This document shows, piece by piece, positions 1-11,965 of a stretch of 64,000 bases of DNA (the first letter of the stretch is position 1; the number at the start of each line of letters is the position of its first letter). This DNA comes from Owenia fusiformis (lineage: Eukaryota; Annelida; Polychaeta; Sabellida; Oweniidae). A model generated the notes under the pieces. That model did no database searches, was not told where the DNA came from, and saw only the letters and a list, made by a program, of their open reading frames with translations. The stretch spans positions 28,234,425-28,298,424 of the forward strand of contig CAIIXF020000010.1 in NCBI GenBank assembly GCA_903813345.2, written 5' to 3'. Both the position numbers and the translations under genes were made by a program.

Positions 1-3000
1 TTCAAATCTCCAAACCATTTTGTTGATCATGACTATCTTTGGACCCAGTTCGGTGTTCGTGGAACAATTATTCAAGAGGCGAATATAGAAGGTGACCAGG
101 TCAAAGGCATAGGTAACCCTTGCGGCCTCGAATGTCTTGTTGAACGGGAGAAAACGTAAAACCACGGCGAGGAAGAACAGCCCAATGTTGATGATATCAA
201 GCCAGTTCCAGCAGTCGCCGAGGTAATGGTAGTGTTTCGAGATTCGGGCCTGGAAAATATTTAGGTGAAAAAACAGTCTTAGGAACTCCAATTTGGTCTC
301 AGTACTTCCCTTGATAGCTACATTACTTATCATACCTTTTGTAGCATACAAGGTCGCAGCGATCATGTAAAAGGCAAGACTAGATTGACAAGTTATAATT
401 AACAAGGAAACAAGTTAAAAAAGGGAAAGAGACATCCGGCCTGAAGATGCTATGCTATTAAATTCTAATTTGGTAAATAACAATTGTCTGAGAGACTTTG
501 ATTTCAATAGCTACATCATAAATAGCCATGGATTTGAGAGGGCGGAGAGATGGGGAGGGAGAATAGGAAGGAAATCTATTTCAATCCACACCTGTCTTAT
601 TTCCTCTGCTGTAATGGTCACCACCCAAGCTATGATTACTATCTCTAGGTAGCTGCAGGTCGGCTTGAACTGGATCAATAGGAGGTAAGAAAACAGCAGC
701 AGAAACACTACCTGTGTATACTGCAATGGATACCAAATATATGAATTATTTAAAAAAGTTAGTGTGATGTGGATTATACAAGCATGTAGAATGAAATTCC
801 AGATGACAGATCCTTCAGTAAAACGATGTCAAATTGTATCCAAATGTTAAATGCGATATGTGTTTCTGCTAAATGCTCTCAAAGCTAAATGGGAAAATGC
901 TCTCTCAGCTGAATATAGAAAAATGCTCATTAATATCTAATTGATAAATGTTCCCACCTTACAATCTCCCCACGTTTCGTTCAGAGTAATCGACTCGTTC
1001 GGCGGGCCAATGAAAATTTGTCCCTTTCAAATCGATGCATCATGGGAGATATTTATGTATATTACCACGTGAAATCTTATCGCGAATAAGAGTATTGATA
1101 AATGTTCCCAACTTACAAAGTTGTGAATGAATGTTATGTAGGGAGCATTGTAGAAGTAGCTCAGCTTTTCTCTTCGTGTCAGCATAGGCCTGGTAAAAAA
1201 TAAATAAAGCCATTAGTAAAACTACGGCACATGATTTTTAGAATCAGATTCTAAAAAATCCCAAAAGCAAGAGTAATTGATTGGATTGATTTGTCTCCGT
1301 TATGAAATGGTTTGAAGTAACAAGTACATACCTTTGTCGTTCACTGTCGGTGTCATCAGTTCTGGAGTTTTTGTTATCAATTTTATTTGTTGTATTGCCA
1401 TTGATTTCATCTAACTATAAAATACGGTAGTAATAGACATTTGATGGTGTGATCAAGCAAGGTCCAAATGATCAATAATTTCATATTTGGGAAACTAGGC
1501 TATAAGAGTGGGGAATTTACTCTTATATTTGGCAGAACATTTCAAATATTGATTTTAATATGATTGTATGTTGATATTATTTTATTGATCTTCCTTTACC
1601 TCTACTTCCTCATAGGCAACATCTCCACATTTTGTTTCTTTCTGAAAATATATTTGAATGGAATCATTATTACAGATTTGAAATTTGAGCGTTACTTGGG
1701 GTATCTTGTGGCACTATCGTAGACAGAGTGGAATTAAAATGAATTATTTGGTTTATTTACCGGAAATTTAAATGTAGGGTTGCATTCTTCCATCATTTCA
1801 CAAAATTAAAATTTTAGAATACAGCAATATTATACACTGTAATATCATGAGTCTCACAAAGATAAAATCCCATCGAGTAAAAACAAGAGTAACAAAAAAT
1901 TGTATGCAATTTATTTATTGGCATCGTACTCTTGCTTCAAGACCCCACGACTATCTTTAACAACTTATGTAACAAGGGCTTGAGCAAGACTATTGGCATC
2001 GGTGCATGTTATATTATGAGGTTTATCAAGCTCACCTTTTCATATTTCACAAAGAAAAACAGCAGAGGCGGGATTAGTGTACACAGCAGCAACTGGAAAT
2101 GAAAGGCGTAGTTGTTGCTGATATCGCATTCAGAAATCTAAATCAGAATGGGTGTCCAGGAGGTGTCATACTTATCTTATTTGAGGTTGAGAGTTTTATG
2201 AATCTATATCTTATATGCCATAATATGATTACCGGTAGGTATTTGATGAATGTGTACAAATGAAATAAAAAGAGGCTACGATAGAACGGATACTAATTGT
2301 GTATTATAGTACGTTTGATCTCAAATGCACGGATATAAAATCTCACCTTTAATGTATCTTTAAAATATACTAACTTTAAATGGGAACACAAAATACGTCA
2401 ACACTGAACATGGTGTGTCTAGGTTTGAACTATGTTTGGGCATACCCCTATGGACACTTTTGAATGGTATATCTAACAAACAATAAATACTTTTTGCCAA
2501 TCAATGAATTCACAAACATGCCTTCAGTTTATGGTTGTCCTGGCTGAGTTTCCCCGTCCAGATCTTACTAAGCAGGCTCTGACAACAAGAATGGGAGACG
2601 AACTCTTTGTTCTTAGTTTGCACAGCAAGTTCCAATATGGTTGTGTCGCCTCCGAAATGCCTTTGCTTAAACATCAAGAGTTTTTGTGCCTTAACCTCAC
2701 TCGAGATATAGCAATTCATCAGGATGCTTAGTGCTCTCTCACCCCATAATCTACAAGTAAGTGTTCACAAGGGATTATCGTCCTAATACTCCAATTCGCG
2801 ATAAGAGTGCAGGTATGTCACATGGTCACATGTCACATGGTGCATCGCTTTGGAAGGGACAAATTTGCCCGCCGAACTAGTCGATATCTCTGAACGAAAC
2901 GTCCGGAATTTTATTGGTTGATGATTACATCATAGCGTATGGATAGCATTAAAATGGTGGACGATTACTCGAACAAAATTTCAAAAAAATCTGATAAAAC

Positions 3001-6000
3001 TAGCTCGAATCTTGACAAAATGACATTTTCTCAGCTTCCGATCTTCCATGAGCCCTCAAATTCGGAGATTCAAAGTAACATTATTTATTTTTTCGATCTG
3101 AAACGGTGTCTGAGCCATTTCTGGAAAATCAGTGACTGGAATTGGACGGCATTTTCAAATACTTTCTTCGGATTTGGGGATTATAGTTATAAAAGCCTTG
3201 TTGTGTATCTAAATTACACACATGATGTCTATCGTTTATGCAAATACAACTTCACATAAATGTTATATTAAAGCCGCAGTGTGGCATCGAAAATCACACC
3301 CTGTGTAATCCAAAAGGAAAGAACCCGGATGTAGACGAAGTTGTACCCTACAAGAGAGCTCTTCAAACAGGAGGTAGCTAAACTGAACTAAACTAAACTT
3401 TATCGCGTATTGGAGTATTGTATGACCCTGGCCCTCATTGACCTTACACAAATACGTATGCCAACCCTGTGTTAAACGGGTCCACTTCACTTAGATCATT
3501 AAAGATAATCCATTTTGAATGTGCAGGAAAATTATCATTATCTTATTAATATCATTCAACATACTTGGAATTCTTTCGCATATCCGCTTGTAGTTCATAG
3601 TCATCCACACAAGAGTAACCCAGTTCTTTAAGGATCTTTGAAGCAGTCAGCGCAGCTGCTATTCCATCCTTATTCAGACACGAGAAAACATATGTAATGA
3701 TAAATTAAGCCAAAATCGAAAACAACATTTAGGAATGATTTTTAACACAATGATACAAAAAGCCCTTGATTACATTAACATTTTGATATTAGAAGACGAG
3801 GTACATACGTTTCCTTCATCCCAGAAAACCACTGCCAATTCTTCACGATTCATTAGCACACTCCACATAAACAGTTCCCTTGCAGGCTGCTCGTAGTATA
3901 TCGCATCTTTATCCTTGTCGCCGTCATCTACATATTGAGGGTATGTGTAGAAATCTCCCATCAACGCATTTATCACCAATGGGACATTAGAAAACACACT
4001 GGGGCTGGATAACTTTATACTCTAAATATAATTATTGTACGTGTACATATTAGCAGTACAGATAAGTCATGGATCGTTAAATATTTTTTCTAAAATCTCA
4101 TTAAAACGAGATTAAATCGAACCTGCAAATATAAAAGGTCTATAAGAAGGCAGTTCACAAGTTTAAGGATGTTCCCTGGTCAGATAGGAAAATATTCAAT
4201 AGTATTTAACTTTTTCTCAAAAATGGTTTTCTGGGATTCTCACGGGCAACAAAGAATATTAAAACTTTAAAAACCATATGTTAGTGTGCTTTTTTCTGAG
4301 CAAGAGGCCTCTAAAGTGTCAATATTTGACAAAAGTGGGCGTGGCACTTTCTCATTGAAACCCATGTTAAAAATCAGGTTTTCACCCCAAAACACACTTT
4401 TGAATATTTAACTTTTTCTTAAACTCACAGAAACACTTAGTTATGCTATGTACTTCACATTTTGAAAAGAAAAATTAGGGGTTGGTGTTCATCGTTTTCA
4501 ACTTCGTCCAGGGAACATCCTTAACAAGTTGGTTGTACGACTAAGATCGAAATTCATACCTTTCTTCCACCTGGCTTGATTTTCTGCAATTTTTTCCAAT
4601 ATGCCAACCTCTTCTTAATCAATGTTTGGCATAGGTTAAATTTCTTTTCAATCATAGGTACACTATCAGGTTTCTGAAAATGCAACATGCAACATTTATC
4701 ACTAGATATATGTCTATATCCTGGAACTACTATCTGGTAATATCATTTAAAAATCCCACTGAAAGTCTCAAATTTTGATGCGAGAAAGATGCCTTTAAAT
4801 ATAAGAAGCAAATCGTTGTTTTTCATGGACTACTCACCATGTTTAGATAATGGCATTATAAAACGGAACAAAGAAAAAATTTAATGCAAAACGTACATTT
4901 GTGTAGAGTTTTTCCATCCTTTCCCTCGTAACAAACTTTTTTAGGTCTAACCCATGGTCAATAAAAAGACGCACGAAATCCGTCCTATCGTTTAACAATG
5001 CTTTGTACATCATATCCCAAAGGTCATCGTCCTGAAATATGCCAATGGTTACATTTTAACGGACGAGAGGTTGGATTATAACTATCTAGAATCAAGATAT
5101 AGCACAATTTACAGATCAAATAGATTACGCATTTGAACTCAACATATGAATGGTTTCATAATCATTAACGAATCATAAGACTAAAAGAATAGGTTTTTAC
5201 CTTCCATTCGTGTTCATCAAATATATGTTGCTTGGCTAGATCAATCCTGTTCCATCCAAGAGCGAGATTCAACTGGTCCAACTTATTAGCACTCTTTGCT
5301 AAAATACAACAATATAAGACATGCAGTATTTCTCATTATTAGTATCTAATCGTTGCTAGAATCCCAGCAATGTGATAGGTTAATGTCTTACCAATACCAC
5401 GTGATAAAACCTTGCATAACATGTATATTCAACGACTACTTGCTAGCAGGGATAACATTTTCATGAAAAATCACGATCAGATGTTTTTCATTATCTAAAT
5501 CTACTGTCAAAAGTTAAAAGTTATAAACAGTCCCTACAAGGGATGCAATGATCATTTTCCAGTATGGACACGGCCTTAATACTTGTCTCGTGTACCATAT
5601 AAAGAGAGAAAAGATGGACGATGTAATTAATTCATTACTTTTCAGTACAGCTTCTAAAATGGCCGAATCGATACTGTTTTGTGAATGATCATCCAGTGTC
5701 ACCACAGTTATGAGTTCTCTCATGCTGATGCATTCAAATAACCATCCCATATGCTTATCCACATTTCTGTCTCCCCAAGCTGCGATGATCTTTCCTCTAA
5801 GATCAGTTCTATGCTCATCATTTATTGTTACAGTGCCATCACCTGATCTGTATACAAAGAAATACAAACAAAATAAAGAATATACACACTACTATACCTT
5901 GCATTTGGTGTTCATGAGCAACCCATTTGGCTTATTAGTAATGATTATGTATTTGTTTTTATTTATCTGTTCCTTATGAATGGTTTATCGGTTGAAAATT

Positions 6001-9000
6001 AGATGCTAGTAAGGCACTTTCAAAAATATATTAAACAATTCGATTAGACAAACAAAGTATCTTATGCATTTCTAGGTGTTAGGTATAGTAGTGTGATATA
6101 GTCTTATTTGCAGGGAGTACGTGTTACTTTATGCCCATTTACACATCTTGCATGCAAAATTTTACTTTCTGATCTTGCATCACATCTTTCTGTTTATTTA
6201 TGCCGTATAAGTGAACTTACTTGAGAATTTCTTCACCCTGAATGTTTCCAATTATTCTTTCTCCTCTAAATAAATCTTACTTGCTATTACGGCATTCAGA
6301 GTAAGCATACGCCAGAATATCAGCAGCACGGCCTGACCCCTCAATGATCACAACAGGGGATCCCTGCTCCATGGCACACTTCACCGTCTCTAGTGTCCCT
6401 GGACCCCCCTCAACCACGACACATACTAAGGGGACAGGGTCTAAACAAATCATAAAGGTCAGGATGATAAAAACGTAAGGGGCATGGTGGGAACAAACGA
6501 CCAGGATGATAAAAATGTAAAGGACATGGTGGTAAAGAAAAACGTCAGGTGCATGGTGGTAAACAAAACGTAAGAGGCATGATGGTAAACAAAATGCAAG
6601 GGCTAGGCTGATAAAAACGTAAAGGGCCAAAATGGCACACAAAACGTTATGGACATGATGATACATGATGATTTGTGTCCACCCGTGTAGCTCAGCGGTA
6701 GCGCAGGTACCTCTTACGCAATAGGTCCCGGATTCGATCCCCGGTTCAGGCAAGACTAAATTTGCTTGTTTGCGTGAAGTACTTCAGGGTGTTTGACTGA
6801 GTGGTCCGCAACTCGTACAAAAGGCTGTGATGTGTACTTGTATGTCTATGTATAAGTGCACATAAAAGAACACAGGGCTCCTTCAAGGAGGGGTTATCTT
6901 CCATGTTAATTACGTAAATTACGACCGTACATATACGGGACATACCCAAGAGGTATTGCTCACCTTCATTGGTGGTAAACAAAATACAATACAACAATAG
7001 TTACAAAACGTTAGGAGCATAGTGGTAAATTAAACGTAAGGGGCACAATGGTAAACAAAATGCAAATGCAGGCAAAGACAGAACACAAAATGAAAACCTT
7101 ATAAAACTACAGACAAAGCATCTTTAAACTTAACACAAAAGAAAACACCACGTACCCTAGTCTAGAAATGAGTTACTTAAGAAATATTACATACATTTTA
7201 GTAAAATGTACAAATTGAATACTTACCACTCCATCTTTTACACACTGCATTCTCGAACTCCGCTCTGAACTCAATTTCTGTTCCAAACTGATGTCTTGTT
7301 CCGTTGTCCACCAGGATAAAATGGGAATGGTTCAAATCTAGGAAGCACTCTTTCCTCGGTGGATTGTCTTTACACTCATATCGTGCAACTGGTTCCGAAC
7401 GGTGTAACTGGAAAATGTGGAATTTTGAGCACAAACTAGTATTTGAAACAATATGATTTAGCAATGGAAAAGCAGTGGCGAAAAGCATTGGCATTGTTGT
7501 TCAGTACCTGATGGTTTTTATTTAGTAATCTCTTTTGGTTTGACACGCATCCCAAGGGAGCGATGCCGATGCATGTCACTTTCTTTTTATCTGCAGAAGC
7601 GTCGTTGGCGTGCACAGCCTCTCCCACGTATTTCATCACCCCAGAGTGCATTCCTCCCGTTATGATCCAAGCACCTGAAGAAAACCAATGCAATGTATAT
7701 GCAAGGGCGAACATGATATCTGGACTTAAAGCGTTTGAAATTTCAATGTATCGAGCGTTGGTGCGTGAAGCGTATCACCTATAACCAAAAAATTAGACAT
7801 TCCTTGTTTAGTCCAGCGCAAATATTAACATCCGGGTATTTAATTGAATAAATACCAAATGGATCAAATCTTTAGATTTTGGCAAAGTATACAATTCTAG
7901 GCATGCAAATGGGTTAAATGAATGCAACCAAACCTAACTGACTTCGTAGATACAGCTTGACCTTTAGTAATTCAAAAGTATAAGCATAGACAAAACAAAC
8001 GCCCACCTTCAATACACCTTGTTGCTTTTACAAGACCGCTTCTAAATACTTTCATTTGCCTCGGTTTCATGTTGAAGTTTTTAGCGCCACCTGTTACAGA
8101 TATGACTAGACTTGGTTTCTCCAGCTTAAGGAAGTACATTAGATCGTCTATAACCTTCTTAGATTTTATTTCAGTTAGATAATCTAGTCGTATATACTGA
8201 AATGGAATAATAAATAACTGTCAAGAGGTAAAGATTGTAATCAAGGATATGCAAGCCTTTTAAGTCAATGTACTAAAATACTAATGAAAATATTTTTAAC
8301 AAGATCCCTGCCTTACGAATTTTCACAGATTTGGCGAAATTTGGCCGATCGATTTTTATGTCTCATGTCCCTAAATGAACTCTAAATGGACCGGCTGTCA
8401 TATGTTTTACATTATGTAGAGATATACAAAAAAAACTTACTAAATTATGAAACTTACTCTACTTGATTTTTCCTTGTGTGTACTAAATACTATGTCACCA
8501 AATGCATCAGTGTCTACTGGAATAGTGTGGGTTTTAGGGTCCCATTTTGCAAGCTGTTCATGTTCTTCTATTAAATGGTTATCCGAGACCACGTTTTCCT
8601 GCACATTCCGTTCTTTTGAGACTTCGACGTTCTCTCCAAGATGCTGTCCATCCGGAGGTTCACTCACTTGTATATGCTGTTCATTTGAGAGTCCATTTTC
8701 TTGTAGAAGCTGTTCATTTGAGAGTCCATTTTCTTGTAGATGCTGTTCATTTGAGAGTTCATTTTCTTGTAGATGCTGTTTGAATGAGATCCCGTTTTCT
8801 TGGAAAGACTGTTTCTTCGGTAGTTGGCTTTCTTGTGAATGCTGTTTATTCGAGAATATGCTGTTTTTGAGAGGATATTTGGGGCTATTTTTGACTAGGT
8901 CCCCATGAATATTTCCTTTATAAGTGGGATGATCAGCTTTAGTCTCACCACATTGACAATATTCCTCTCCGTCTAGATAACTGACTCCGGGAGTCACCTG

Positions 9001-9099
9001 AATGACTGGAGACTTGACAATATTGATGCACTGGCGTCTCTTGAAGTGATAACAGACCCATTGTTGCGAACCCTTTATCACACTGAGATCTACCTCGTC
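1..9099 (-). CDS. TRPM: TRPM-family cation channel, TRPM2/4/5/8-like (partial, 3' end outside window)
   Basis: Eighteen exons on the minus strand, in transcript order: 9099-8458, 8196-8007, 7674-7508, 7407-7227, 6440-6281, 5847-5639, 5298-5201, 5031-4897, 4673-4560, 4021-3809, 3668-3565, 2726-2522, 2092-2036, 1641-1600, 1414-1332, 1189-1117, 720-592, 249-1. All phases agree, giving about 1,017 codons. Family signatures seen: VTGGAKNFNMKPR and GAWIITGG (MHR1), NHSHFILVDNGT, VVVEGGPGTLETV and IIEGSGRAADILAYAY (MHR2), ALLNDRTDFVRLFIDHG (MHR3), LFMWSVLMNREELAVVFW (MHR4). Hydrophobic segments follow: LLLCTLIPPLLFFF, S1/S2 (FLLLFSYLLLIQF, EIVIIAWVVTITAEEIRQ), then S3-S4 and the start of S4-S5 (ELGPKIVMINKM). 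ELGPKI resembles TRPM2/4/5/8 rather than TRPM1/3/6/7, which have GLGPYV. Pore, TRP helix and any C-terminal enzyme domain lie beyond position 1, so the subfamily is not settled. All introns are GT-AG except one GC-AG. The first exon (start codon) was not found; it must lie above 9,100. Confidence 0.93.
961..1095. mobile_element. Short MITE-like insert in a TRPM intron, related copy at 2810-2905
   Basis: Core CGTTTCGTTCAGAG followed by GTCGATT-like and GGCGGGC segments and AATTTGTCCCTTTC. The same core occurs inverted at about 2840-2905 in the intron between exons 3565 and 2726. The 961-1095 copy is flanked by two near-identical 22 bp stretches (943-967 and 1096-1119); the second overlaps the donor of exon 1117-1189. 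No TIRs were clearly delimited. Confidence 0.5.
4163..4524. mobile_element. MITE with TTAA ends (piggyBac-like non-autonomous?)
   Basis: Ends are inverted repeats GGATGTTCCCTGG and CCAGGGAACATCC, each flanked by TTAA, in a TRPM intron; total 362 bp. A TTAA target duplication is typical of the piggyBac superfamily, but these termini do not start with the usual CCC, so the assignment is tentative. No coding capacity. Confidence 0.65.
6676..6980 (+). mobile_element. tRNA-derived SINE-like element
   Basis: Positions about 6683-6752 resemble a tRNA: an A-box (GTAGCTCAGCGGTAGCGC), a weak anticodon arm around 6708-6725 and a B-box-like GGATTCGATCCCCGG. The anticodon stem-loop is imperfect and the B-box has an extra base, so this is not a functional tRNA gene. 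About 230 bp of unrelated sequence follows, as in a SINE body. It lies antisense in a TRPM intron, next to degenerate GGTAAACAAAACGTAAGGGG-like repeats (about 6450-6660 and 6970-7070). Confidence 0.55.
8458..9099 (-). other. TRPM: TRPM N-terminal exon with 11-aa in-frame repeats
   Basis: A 642 nt exon, phase 0 at both ends. It starts with DEVDLSVIKGSQQWVCYHFK, then a Cys-containing stretch (SYLDGEEYCQCGE) like the N-terminus of other TRPM proteins, and ends with a conserved block (WDPKTHTIPVDTDAFGDI) leading into YIRLDYL of the next exon. Between them lies a low-complexity insert of degenerate repeats of the type NEQHLQENGLS (33 bp unit). TRPM channels do not normally carry this insert, so it is a lineage-specific repeat expansion in a cytosolic loop (inference). 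Confidence 0.85.
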
Positions 9100-9804
9100 C
9101 TAAAAAGATCCGAATTATATGATTGATTTTATTTGTTTTCTCTTATCCATGGATAGGGCGTCAGCAAAATTTTGCCCACCGGGATCAAATTATAAGATGA
9201 TTAATACTAACGATGGACAATATGTGCGGTCTTCTAAGCAGCTTCCGAACTCGGAAGTGTTATCTTTGGAGAAAGACAACGTTAACTCAAGTCCACAGAG
9301 CATTGCAATAGTGTATGCTGACCAAAGGGTTACAAAACAGACTATTAAAGATGGGAATGAATAAAAACAAAGGCACCAACCATCAGCACACAAACTAGAG
9401 CCGTCTGTATAGGTGTTTTAGTAAAATTTTAAATGTTTGTGAGTCCTTTGAATTAAAAAAAAGCAATCAAATGACCAAATTGAAACAGTTAATGTAAAAA
9501 TAGAAACATTAATATTTAAAATTTTACTGTAGACATAATCCAAGTTGCTGCCATTTACTTATATTGTATTGAAATTGTGATTTCTGTTAAATAAGGTATT
9601 CATCAGGGATTTATCGGAAAGGCCAGTTCATAGTAGTTTGTACTTGGTGATAAAGGAATGAAAACGATTATACGTTACATATCGCCATTCATATTGCTTA
9701 AGGTCAGGGTGCACTTTGGTTTTTTGCAATTTTGAAAAGTAAACCACTGAATATTCTAGCTATTCAAAAATTCTGAAGAATTATCAACCTTCAATTAATA
9801 GTCT

Positions 9805-10197
9805 AGAGTCCATTTCACTGCTTCATTTCGTCAGTAGAACGGTAAATATAAGAAATTGGGAGACCATTGTGCAATAATATATGGAAAAGTATATTCATAA
9901 TGTACATGAATGACATTTGTATATCTTGGATTGCTTCTAGTTTGGCTTATAAAGTGTGTGGCCTCTTATATTTGGATGTTTCTCTGCCATGTTATTTTCA
10001 AAAAGATTAACATGGCTGAAATTCTTCAAATTACAAGACGGCACAGGCTTATTGCACAAAAAACTAAAAAATCTGAAATATACAAATGTCATTCATGTAC
10101 ATTATGAATATACTTTTCCATATATTATTGCACAATGGTCTCCCAACTTCTTATTTTTGCCGTTCTACTGACGAAATGAAGCAGTGAAATGGACTCT
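9805..10197. mobile_element. Hairpin MITE, about 390 bp
   Basis: Two long inverted arms (about 9805-9935 and 10072-10197) with more than 90 per cent identity by eye, for example AGTCCATTTCACTGCTTCAT against its complement near 10180. The spacer has no coding sign. A diverged relative lies at about 13405-13565, with the same TTCGTCAAT-type segment inverted. It sits between the two TRPM exon copies. Confidence 0.75.
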
Positions 10198-10334
10198 AGG
10201 TACACTAATGCATCTTGTGCAAGAATGAAAGATGTAGATGATGTGTGGAATGAGTTATGTTTATCTGAAAATAGCACATGGTCAACAAAACTTGTGTATT
10301 TTGATTCTGAAAACATTTACCTTAAGGTTCAGCT

Positions 10335-10690
10335 TAGTATGTATCCAACAGACTGACTAGAAGTCAGTCTGTTAGGATGTACTACTTTCCTGTGGAAATT
10401 GCAGTGAAATTTTTTGCACAAAATTATCAATTAGAGGAACCATTTCTTCAATAAAATAAACATTACAAAATTTCAACTAATTAGTAAGGTACAATTAAAT
10501 GCAATAAAAAGTAACACAGCATATTGTCAAGTGGAAATAAAGCTAGTTGAAGTAAAAATGTGCAAATTAATTTTACCCAATCGGCCATTTTGAATAGCAC
10601 TTCCTATGTAAACAAATATTTGGAATTACCAAACTTTAACATAGGTGCCTTATAGTCTGAATATAATTCAGACTAAATAGGATATAGTCT
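10335..10690. mobile_element. Non-autonomous TIR element, copy A (11 bp target duplication, MULE-like)
   Basis: Termini TAGTATGTATCC and GGATATAGTCT, with inner inverted segments around CAGACTGA and TCAGACTA. It is flanked by the exact 11 bp direct repeat AAGGTTCAGCT (10324-10334 and 10691-10701), which is also the terminus of the neighbouring MITE, so copy A inserted into that element. The interior shares CACAAAATTATCAATT, GCATATTGTCAAG and GGCCATTTTGAAT with copy B at 14424-14797. A 9-11 bp target duplication suggests the Mutator superfamily. Confidence 0.75.
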
Positions 10691-10691
10691 A

Positions 10692-11094
10692 AGGTTCAGC
10701 TGGAAAGCAACATTTTGGTAAAAAATTGCCATACCTGCACATGTTATTCTACAAAATTAAGTATGAAGGCATGTGTATATTTCCTTGCTTTTTTCAAGAA
10801 AGTATCATTACATTGTCTACTTTTAGTAAACCTGGAAAAAGGTCAATGGTAGCTTCTGTGTTGTCTGGAAACTTTGAAAGAAAATTTGGAAAAATAGAAA
10901 GTGTGAAATATCAAAATTTCCTGGAGTTCCCAATGAACTCCTACCAGATATACTAAAAGAAGACAATGTAATGATACTTTCCTGAAAAATAGCAGGGAAA
11001 TTGACACATGCCTCCATACTTTATTATGTACCAGAAAATAACATGTGCAGGTATATAGCATTTTTTACCAAAATGTTATTTTCCAGCTGTACCT
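10692..11094. mobile_element. Hairpin MITE, about 400 bp
   Basis: Inverted arms about 10692-10830 and 10960-11094, with termini AGGTTCAGCTGGAAA and TTTTCCAGCTGTACCT; the arms share the ATTACATTGTCT and CCAAAATGTT segments inverted. A partial relative is at 23575-23695 in the Mcr-like gene. Its left end is interrupted by copy A (10335-10690). Confidence 0.75.
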
Positions 11095-11815
11095 AAATAG
11101 CTTCCTAATTTGGAGTTGAATGGCCAAAGACAGTAAAAAGTTTAGGCACTTACCCAACTCTTATCGTCAGTTTGTCTCGCGTCCATTTTGTATCTAAAAG
11201 TAGGTATCGCGTTGTTTTCCTCATATGCACAAGAGAATCAGATTAGTTTATTTGGACCCGATGCCTGAGTTTGTTCCTTCCTTTCGAAAAAAATCTCAGG
11301 GTTCCTGTAGTGCGTGAAAACCTGTTTTCATTTTACTCGCTGTACTGTATACTCGCTCCCTTTTCTATATACTAAAGTTATCTGCAGTATACCGATTACA
11401 CATGAACTTTGCATGCCATATCGTGTATGAAGAAAATGCCCCATTGACCATGTGCAATCAGGTGTAATGCATTAAACGCCGAATGGCTAAGAACAAGAAC
11501 AAATAAAACAACAATCACCTGTACATGAAATTGATAGGTTGAGCGATAGTTGATTGCGAAATTTAGTTTGTGAGCAACCGTAATGCCGTGGTCACATTTG
11601 TACTGCATTTTTGAATTGCCCGCGGTTGTGGTGCATACCGTAATAGATAATGAAATTACCCCCAGGTATCAAGAAAAAGACAAGTCCCGTAGCGCAAATT
11701 ACATGGTCGCATGTTTTCAACAACAAAAATATAACACTCAATATATATAATCAAGGAATATATACAGATATTCAACTCTAAAGAATTCAATATTTTGTAT
11801 AATATTATTGAAATG
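11095..11815. other. Intergenic/intron stretch with no recognised gene
   Basis: No coding region or RNA gene is supported here. About 11,585-11,640 has weak resemblance (GCCGTGGTCACATTTG) to the termini of the 11816-11961 MITE family and may be a relic end. Confidence 0.4.
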
Positions 11816-11961
11816 TAATGCCTTGGTCACATTTGGCCCGATCCATCGGCCGGCGCCCGCCCGATTGAGTGTTTTGTTCAATATTGTATTCAATTTTGAA
11901 CAAAATATTCAATCGGCCGGGCGCCGTAGAGAAAATTGAAGCAAATGTGACCAAGGCATTA
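11816..11961. mobile_element. Small palindromic MITE, TAATGCCTYGGTCA family, copy 1
   Basis: A 146 bp palindrome with termini TAATGCCTTGGTCACATTTG and their complement, and a core with mirrored CGGCCGGCGCCCG / CGGCCGGGCGCCG. Related copies by terminus are at 34189-34363 (in the Mcr-like gene) and 60469-60646. Confidence 0.8.
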
Positions 11962-11965
11962 GATA

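Noticed and set aside
1760-1801. Possible extra TRPM exon (EMMEECNPTFKFP)
   Set aside because: No convincing acceptor, and the neighbouring exons already agree in phase without it.
6683-6752. Functional tRNA gene
   Set aside because: A-box is good but the anticodon stem is mispaired and the B-box has an extra base; better explained as a SINE head.
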